A stretch of 10,951 bases of DNA from an uncultured delta proteobacterium (GTDB taxonomy: Bacteria; Myxococcota_A; Polyangia; Polyangiales; Ga0077539): contig CAIOSS010000519.1 of the NCBI GenBank assembly GCA_903860995.1, positions 1-10,951 of the forward strand, read 5' to 3'. The stretch's first letter is position 1. Every line of letters starts with the position of its first letter. The notes beneath the pieces are model-generated. The model had not been told where the DNA came from. It worked only from the letters and a program-made list of their open reading frames with translations, and did not search any database. This document shows positions 6,487 through 10,951 of this stretch, in pieces. The position numbers were made by a program, and so were the translations under genes.

Positions 6487-7917
6487 GTGAACCGACCGTC
6501 CCTGCTCTCCTTTGCGTGCGCCCTCGGCGCGGGTCTCTTCGCTCCGGGACTGGGCGCGCAGCCGCTGCCGCCGGGCGCCCCGTCGCCGTCGCCCGCGGTG
6601 GCCGCGGCGCGCGAGATCACGGGCGACACCCCCACGGGCTTCTCCTTCGGGTCGTACGGCCGCGTCGGGGTGGCGAGCGACCTGCGCGGGCGCACCGGGC
6701 GGCCGAGCGCCATCGTGGCCTTCGGCCCGCGCCTCGACCTGCCGCCCTACGCGGAGGTGCAGTTCAACTACGACGCGCGCTTCGGGCACGCGCGCTGGCG
6801 GGCGGTGACCACCCTCGCCATGAACGAGAACCTCTTCCACTTCACCGGCCGCTTCGACGGCACCTTCGCGGTGCGCAACCTGTACCTCGAAGAGACGGGG
6901 GTCGGCAGCGACGACCTGTCGCTCTGGGTGGGCTCGCGGATGTACCGCGGCGACGACGTCTACCTGCTCAACTTCTGGCCGATGGACAACCTCAACATGG
7001 TCGGCGGCGGCGCGCGCTACAACGCCGGCAACCACGTGGTGCTCCAGGCCGCCGTCGGGATGAACCGCCTCGACGACCCCTACCAACTCCAGACCATCAG
7101 CGTCGCGCCGCGGGACGGCTTCGGGCCGCAGACGGCCTTCCTGCTCGACCGGCCGCGGGTGCTCGGGGCCGCGAAGGCGACCTGGTACTCCGTGGGGCGC
7201 ACCGCGCGCGAGGGGCTGAAGCTGTCGGTGTACGGCGAGTTTCACGCGATGTCGTCGGGCGTGCGGCAGCTCAACGACGCGGGCGCGCGGGTCGAGCTGC
7301 CGGGCGACGGCGGCTGGGTGCTGGGCGCGCAGGCGGGGCTCTACCGGGGGTCGTCGTTCATCAACGTGTTCGTGCGCTACGCCCAGGGGCTCGGGGCCTA
7401 CGGCGACCTCGACGTGCCGGTCACCCTCGCGAGCGCCCGCACCTCGGCCCGCGCGCAGGACCTCCGCGTGGCCCTCTCGGGCAACTGGGAGCGCGGGGCC
7501 TTCGCCCTGATGGTGGGCGGGTACTTCCGGTACTTCCGCGACGCCGACGCGGGGGTGTTCTCCCGCGACGCCCTGGTGGAGGGCGCGATCGCGGCGCGGC
7601 CCATCGTGTGGTTCGGCAACTACGTCGGCCTGGCGGGCGAGGTCAGCTACCAGCGCATCGTGTACAACGCCATCGACCCGGCGACGGGCAACGGGGCGCT
7701 CGCGGGCTCGGTGCTGCGCTTCGCGGCGATGCCCTTCGTGACGCCGGGCGGCCGCGGGAGCTACACCCGCCCGCACCTCCAGATCATCTACGCGGCGAGC
7801 CTGCGCGACGGCGGGGCGCAGCGGCTCTACGCGCCCGACGACCCCTTCGGCTTCAACAGCGTGGAGCACTTCCTCGGGGTGGGCACCGAGTGGTGGTTCA
7901 ACAGCAGCTACCTGTGA
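6487..7917 (+). CDS. LamB/maltoporin-like outer-membrane carbohydrate porin
   Basis: The 476-residue product has a signal peptide (hydrophobic core about 6-22, likely cleavage after GLGA at 24) and then alternating strands typical of an outer-membrane beta-barrel. Maltoporin-like marks are GFSFGSYGRVGVASD (51-65), the PRLDLPPYAEVQFNYD strand, NLYLEETGVGSDDLSLWVGS followed by RMYRGDDVYLLNFWPMDN (131-168; compare the family's G-R-Y-R-DV-L-D-YW region), and late strands TRPHLQIIYAAS and FLGVGTEWWFNSSYL. The length fits the family (about 420-480 after the signal). Such trimeric channels pass oligosaccharides across the outer membrane. Start is GTG 6487; GGGGGAAG ends 13 bases before it, a rather long spacing. 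It is followed on the same strand by the YigZ-like and mannanase-like genes; the latter suggests the sugar may be mannan-derived, an inference. Specific substrate is not readable. Confidence 0.78.
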   Translation: MNRPSLLSFACALGAGLFAPGLGAQPLPPGAPSPSPAVAAAREITGDTPTGFSFGSYGRVGVASDLRGRTGRPSAIVAFGPRLDLPPYAEVQFNYDARFGHARWRAVTTLAMNENLFHFTGRFDGTFAVRNLYLEETGVGSDDLSLWVGSRMYRGDDVYLLNFWPMDNLNMVGGGARYNAGNHVVLQAAVGMNRLDDPYQLQTISVAPRDGFGPQTAFLLDRPRVLGAAKATWYSVGRTAREGLKLSVYGEFHAMSSGVRQLNDAGARVELPGDGGWVLGAQAGLYRGSSFINVFVRYAQGLGAYGDLDVPVTLASARTSARAQDLRVALSGNWERGAFALMVGGYFRYFRDADAGVFSRDALVEGAIAARPIVWFGNYVGLAGEVSYQRIVYNAIDPATGNGALAGSVLRFAAMPFVTPGGRGSYTRPHLQIIYAASLRDGGAQRLYAPDDPFGFNSVEHFLGVGTEWWFNSSYL

Positions 7918-7924
7918 GCCCGGG

Positions 7925-7939
7925 CGCCCCGCCGGGGCG
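7925..7939 (+). other. GC stem-loop in the gap before the YigZ-family gene
   Basis: CGCCCC (7925-7930) and GGGGCG (7934-7939) pair perfectly over a GCC loop, just past the porin stop and 12 bases before the next ATG. There is no T-run. It could dampen read-through or mask the start region of the downstream gene; neither is shown. Confidence 0.3.
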
Positions 7940-7951
7940 GCGCCGGGTCGC

Positions 7952-8569
7952 ATGACCGCGCCGCGCTACCGCATCCCCGCCGCGCCCCACCGGGTGGAGA
8001 CCGAGGTGCTCAAGAGCCGCTTCATCGCCACCGTCGAGCGCGTCACGAGCGCCGACGAGGCGCGCGGCTTCGTCGAGCGGGTGCGCGCCGGGTTCGCCGA
8101 CGCGAGCCACCACTGCTGGGCCTACGTGGTGGGCCCGCCGGGCTCGACCGCGTGCATCGGGATGAGCGACGACGGCGAGCCCCACGGCACGGCCGGGCGC
8201 CCGATGCTCAACGTGCTGCTGCACGCCCCCGTCGGCGACCTCGCCGCGGTGGTCACCCGCTATTTCGGCGGAACCCTCCTGGGCAAGGGCGGCCTCGTCC
8301 GGGCCTACGCCGGCGCGGTGCAGCAGTGCCTCGCGGAGCTTCCCACGGTCGAGCACGTCGAGCGCGTCACCCTCTCGGTGGAGATCGAGTACGCGGGCAT
8401 CGACCCCTTCCGGCGGATGCTCGGCGCCCACGAGGCCGAGGTGATCGCCGAGGAGTTCTCGGTGACCGCGGGCTACCGGGTGCGCCTCCCGACGACGCGG
8501 GTGGAGGGCTTCCGCGCGGCGCTGCTCGACGCCACCTCGGGCGACGCGCTCATCGAGCGGCTCCCGTAG
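7952..8569 (+). CDS. yigZ: YigZ/IMPACT-family protein
   Basis: The 205-residue product is a full-length member of the YigZ (UPF0029/IMPACT) family. Signature motifs are KSRFIA (21-26), ASHHCWAYVVG (51-61), DDGEPHGTAGRPML (73-86), and VVTRYFGGTLLGKGGLVRAYAGAV (100-123, in two parts: the VVTRYFGG strand and the LGKGGLVRAY helix start). A C-terminal ferredoxin-like domain (DUF1949 type, about 138-203) follows. The eukaryotic relative IMPACT regulates GCN2; the bacterial role is poorly known, with nucleic-acid or ribosome-related functions proposed. The protein lacks a signal peptide and should be cytoplasmic, which sets it apart from its exported neighbours on both sides. It starts 34 bases after the porin stop; no clear Shine-Dalgarno is seen. 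Confidence 0.95.
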   Translation: MTAPRYRIPAAPHRVETEVLKSRFIATVERVTSADEARGFVERVRAGFADASHHCWAYVVGPPGSTACIGMSDDGEPHGTAGRPMLNVLLHAPVGDLAAVVTRYFGGTLLGKGGLVRAYAGAVQQCLAELPTVEHVERVTLSVEIEYAGIDPFRRMLGAHEAEVIAEEFSVTAGYRVRLPTTRVEGFRAALLDATSGDALIERLP

Positions 8570-8618
8570 CCATCGCCTCGCCTGGGCCTGGTCGCGCGTG
8601 TACGGTCCCGTCTCCGTG

Positions 8619-10463
8619 ATGCGCGCCGCCGCCCGGCCCCGGTCCGTCCTCGTCGCCGCCCTCGCCACCCTCGTCGGCACCGCCCTCGCCCAGCAGCCCA
8701 CGGCCCCGGCGCCCCCGCCCTCGACCGCGCCGGTCGACCGCGCGCGCTTCGTCCAGGTCGACGGGCGGCGCTTCGTGCTCGGCGGCCGCGGGTTCCGCTT
8801 CGTCGGCGCCAACGCGTCGGTGATGCACGGTGTTCCGCACCGCGAGGCCCTCGACGCCACCCTGGACGCCGTCGCGGCCGACGGCCTGCGCGTCGTGCGC
8901 GTGTGGGCCCTCGGCGAGCAGCCCGAGGGCTCGCAGCCCTGGACCCGCGATTTCGCCTTCCGCGTCGGCCGCGGGCTCTGGGTGGAGGAGAGCTTCGCGC
9001 ACCTCGACCGGGTGCTCGACGCCGCCCGGGCCCGCGGGCTGCGGGTCATCGTGGTGCTCGCCAACCGCTGGGGCGACTACGGCGGCGTGCCCCGCTACCT
9101 CGCGTGGGCGGGCGTCCCCCTCCCGAGCCCCGTCGGCGCGCTGCCCGAGCACCTGCTCCGGGCCTTCTTCGGCGAGCCCGCGGCGCGGGCGCTCTACCGC
9201 GAGCACGTCGAGCACGTCGTCACGCGCGTCAACGCGCGCACGGGCCTCGCCTACCGCGACGACCCGACCATCATGGCGTGGGAGCTCATCAACGAGTCCG
9301 AGGCCACGCGCCGCGGCCGCGAGGGGTTGGTCGACTGGACCCGCTCGATGGCCCGCTACGTCCGCTCGCTCGACCCGGTGCACCTCGTGGCGGCGGGGCA
9401 CATCGGGTACTCCCGGGCCGAGCAGCGCGACACCTGGCTCGCCGTGCAGCGCCTCCCGGAGATCGACTACGCCGACGCGCACGCCTACCCCACGCAGTTG
9501 CGCAGCGTGCGCTCGCTCGCGTCCCTCGACGACTTCGTCGACGACCACGCGCAGCTGGCCCACCACGTCGTCGGCAAGCCCTTCGTGTGGGGCGAGTTCG
9601 GCTTCACCGCCCTGCACCCGACGCTCCTCGGGCTGCCCCGCGCGCGGTGGTTCGAGCGCTTCCTCGCGCGCTCCGAGGCCGACGGCGTCGACGGCGCCCT
9701 CGCGTGGATCTACACCCCGTCGGGGCAGCGCCCCAACGAGCACGGGCTCTACGTCGACGCCGCGGCGGCCCCGCGCACCCGCGACCTGCGCGCCGTCCTC
9801 GCCCGCCACGCCGCCCGCTGGAGCGCGGGCGAGGCGTCCCCGTCCAACCCCCGGCTGGGCGCGGCGCAGGGGGCGACACCGCTGTGGTCGACGCGCTGGC
9901 CGGCGACCGGACCCGGGCAGGCGGGCGTCGTGGCAACGGTGCGCGGAACCTCCGCGCGGTGGTCCATCGCACCGGAGTCCTACGCGGCCATCGAGGCGGA
10001 GAACCTCGGCCGCTGGGACGGCTTCTCCGTGATGCACGTCTACGGCAGCGGCGCGGCGCGCTTCACCTACCGCCTCCGGGTGGGCCCGGCGGCCCGTCGG
10101 GCGGCGCTCGGCGCTCGGCGGGTGCGGGTGCGGGTGCGGGCGAGCTCGGAGCTGCCCGGGCGCGGCGAGGGCAGTACGGCGGACGACGTGACGACCCTGC
10201 GCGTCACCCTCGACGGGGTGACGGTGGGGGAGGCCACGGCGCCGCTCGACGACGGCGCGGGGCGATGGATCGAGGTCGCCAGCGAGGACCCCGCGGTGCT
10301 CGCGGCGCTGCGGAGCGTGGGGGTGCACACGCTTCGCCTGGAGGTCCCGGAGGGACCGCGGGCCAACGGGCTGTGCGTGTACGGGCAGGCCACCGGCGTG
10401 GAGCCGGTGCCCGAGGGCTCGGGGGAGCTGCCGGGGAGGGTGGTGATCGCGCTGGAGCGCTGA
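8619..10463 (+). CDS. secreted GH5 beta-mannanase-like glycoside hydrolase with extra C-terminal domain
   Basis: The 614-residue product begins with a classic signal peptide (R-rich start, hydrophobic 9-22, cleavage after ALA at 22-24) and a Pro/Ala linker. Residues about 43-400 form a clan-A (beta/alpha)8 barrel of the GH5 mannan endo-beta-1,4-mannosidase type: FRFVGANASV (59-68), VVRVWALG (92-99, conserved R94), VVLANRWGDYGGVPRYLAWA (145-164), YRDDPTIMAWELINES (212-227) with acid/base E226 after N225, DYADAHAYP (283-291), and FVWGEFGF (322-329) with nucleophile E326. W363 sits where the family has its substrate-stacking tryptophan. It would cut internal beta-1,4-mannosyl bonds outside the cell; other GH5 specificities remain possible. 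Residues about 440-614 form an added beta-rich, galactose-binding-like domain, perhaps carbohydrate-binding. GTG 8598 is an alternative in-frame start, but ATG 8619 gives the better signal peptide. Confidence 0.85.
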   Translation: MRAAARPRSVLVAALATLVGTALAQQPTAPAPPPSTAPVDRARFVQVDGRRFVLGGRGFRFVGANASVMHGVPHREALDATLDAVAADGLRVVRVWALGEQPEGSQPWTRDFAFRVGRGLWVEESFAHLDRVLDAARARGLRVIVVLANRWGDYGGVPRYLAWAGVPLPSPVGALPEHLLRAFFGEPAARALYREHVEHVVTRVNARTGLAYRDDPTIMAWELINESEATRRGREGLVDWTRSMARYVRSLDPVHLVAAGHIGYSRAEQRDTWLAVQRLPEIDYADAHAYPTQLRSVRSLASLDDFVDDHAQLAHHVVGKPFVWGEFGFTALHPTLLGLPRARWFERFLARSEADGVDGALAWIYTPSGQRPNEHGLYVDAAAAPRTRDLRAVLARHAARWSAGEASPSNPRLGAAQGATPLWSTRWPATGPGQAGVVATVRGTSARWSIAPESYAAIEAENLGRWDGFSVMHVYGSGAARFTYRLRVGPAARRAALGARRVRVRVRASSELPGRGEGSTADDVTTLRVTLDGVTVGEATAPLDDGAGRWIEVASEDPAVLAALRSVGVHTLRLEVPEGPRANGLCVYGQATGVEPVPEGSGELPGRVVIALER

Positions 10464-10466
10464 GGG

Positions 10467-10951
10467 TCAGTACGTGCCCACCGTCGCGGCGGGGGTGGCC
10501 ACGGCGCCGCTCGCGGCCGGGCAGGCCACGCCGTTGAGGGTCGCGCACTCGATGCGCACGCGGCCCACGGCGCCGGCGCCGCCCACGCCCGAGGAGCTCA
10601 CGTTCGAGGCGCCGCCGCTGGCGGTGATCAGCCCTGCCGTCACGGTCACCGTCCGGCCCGCGAGGAACACCGAGCCCCCCGCGCCGCCCGCCCCCGCGCC
10701 CTCGTAGCCGCCGCCCGCGCCCCCTTGGGCGCCGTTGGAGGCCACGTCGCCGGTCACGGTGAGGGTGGTCGCCGCGAGGAAGACCACCGCGCCGCCCGCG
10801 CCGCCGCCGCCCGAGGCCACGTCGCAGTTGCCGCCGCCGCCGCCTCCGCCGCTGCCCGGGAACATCTTCGCCAGCGTTACCGCGCCGTACGCCCCGCCGC
10901 CCGCGCCGACACCCGAAGCGCCCGTGCCCGTGGCGCCCGCGGCGCCGTGCC
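10467..10951 (-). CDS. glycine-rich repeat protein, C-terminal part (runs off the window)
   Basis: On the minus strand the frame is open from the window edge to a TGA at 10469-10467, giving at least 161 residues; the N-terminus is missing. A Met at 10865 is not a convincing start, because the same Gly-rich, repeat-like sequence continues upstream of it. The visible part repeats a unit of about 36-39 residues. Each unit has a GGAGG turn, a short hydrophobic strand (AVVFLA, SVFLAG, VGRVRIE), a Thr/Val-rich strand (TTLTVTGDVAS, RTVTVTAGLITAS) and a Gly/Ser/Ala loop. This regular pattern suggests a parallel beta-solenoid of a secreted or surface protein. The tail carries two cysteines (ECATLNGVACP). 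Glycine-rich proteins of this style are frequent and uncharacterised in Myxococcota. It converges on the mannanase-like gene with 3 bases between the stop codons. Confidence 0.75.
   Translation of the reverse strand, partial: HGAAGATGTGASGVGAGGGAYGAVTLAKMFPGSGGGGGGGNCDVASGGGGAGGAVVFLAATTLTVTGDVASNGAQGGAGGGYEGAGAGGAGGSVFLAGRTVTVTAGLITASGGASNVSSSGVGGAGAVGRVRIECATLNGVACPAASGAVATPAATVGTY

Noticed and set aside
6487..6520. C11 of the porin as a lipobox cysteine
   Set aside because: The residues before it (S-F-A) do not fit a lipobox and the hydrophobic core continues past it; an ordinary signal peptide cut near residue 24 is more likely.
6286..7953. Long minus-strand open frame opposite the porin gene
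   Set aside because: Same reason: low-complexity Arg/Ala/Val/His-rich shadow over a gene with a signal peptide and porin motifs on the plus strand.
8550..10328. Long minus-strand open frame opposite the mannanase-like gene
   Set aside because: It is an antisense shadow caused by the scarcity of A/T-rich stop codons in GC-rich DNA. The product is Arg/Gly/Ala/His-rich and matches no family, while the plus strand has a clear GH5 enzyme.

Overview
The window looks like chromosomal DNA of a very GC-rich, Gram-negative bacterium, most likely a member of the Myxococcota (Sandaracinus/Polyangia-like). The grounds are third codon positions that are almost all G or C, outer-membrane proteins and a lipoprotein, a lipoprotein with DTGP pentapeptide repeats and a lamin-tail domain, a TPR/PEGA-like envelope protein, and a glycine-rich repeat protein. 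The taxonomic call is inference from style. I see no rRNA, tRNA, CRISPR array, insertion sequence, phage gene or attachment site. Genes fill the window almost end to end; no gene-free stretch exceeds about 80 bases.

Left part (1-2127, plus strand): the probable last 15 codons of an upstream gene, then a secreted or envelope TPR/PEGA-like protein overlapping by 11 bases a lipoprotein that carries a low-complexity Asp/Pro/Thr stalk with ten DTGPx repeats, a cysteine cluster and a C-terminal lamin-tail domain. Middle left (2153-4535): a minus-strand single-pass membrane protein with a discoidin-like (F5/8 type C) C-terminal domain, divergent across 37 bases from a multi-pass GT-C type glycosyltransferase.

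Middle (4613-6428): a tight two-gene unit, 7 bases apart, of a DUF72/YecE-like protein with a strongly acidic tail and a shortened gamma-glutamyltranspeptidase-like protein that seems to lack the catalytic threonine. Right part (6487-10463): a LamB/maltoporin-like outer-membrane porin, a YigZ/IMPACT-family protein, and a secreted GH5 beta-mannanase-like enzyme with an extra C-terminal beta-rich domain. The porin and the glycosidase together suggest release and uptake of mannan-derived or similar oligosaccharides, with the YigZ gene an unrelated insert between them. At the right edge (10467-10951, minus strand) is the C-terminal part of a glycine-rich repeat protein that runs out of the window.

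No clear new defence or mobile system is visible. The items most worth a second look are the probable GGT-like pseudoenzyme paired with an acid-tailed DUF72 protein, the DTGP-repeat lamin-tail lipoprotein, and the glycine-rich solenoid-like protein.
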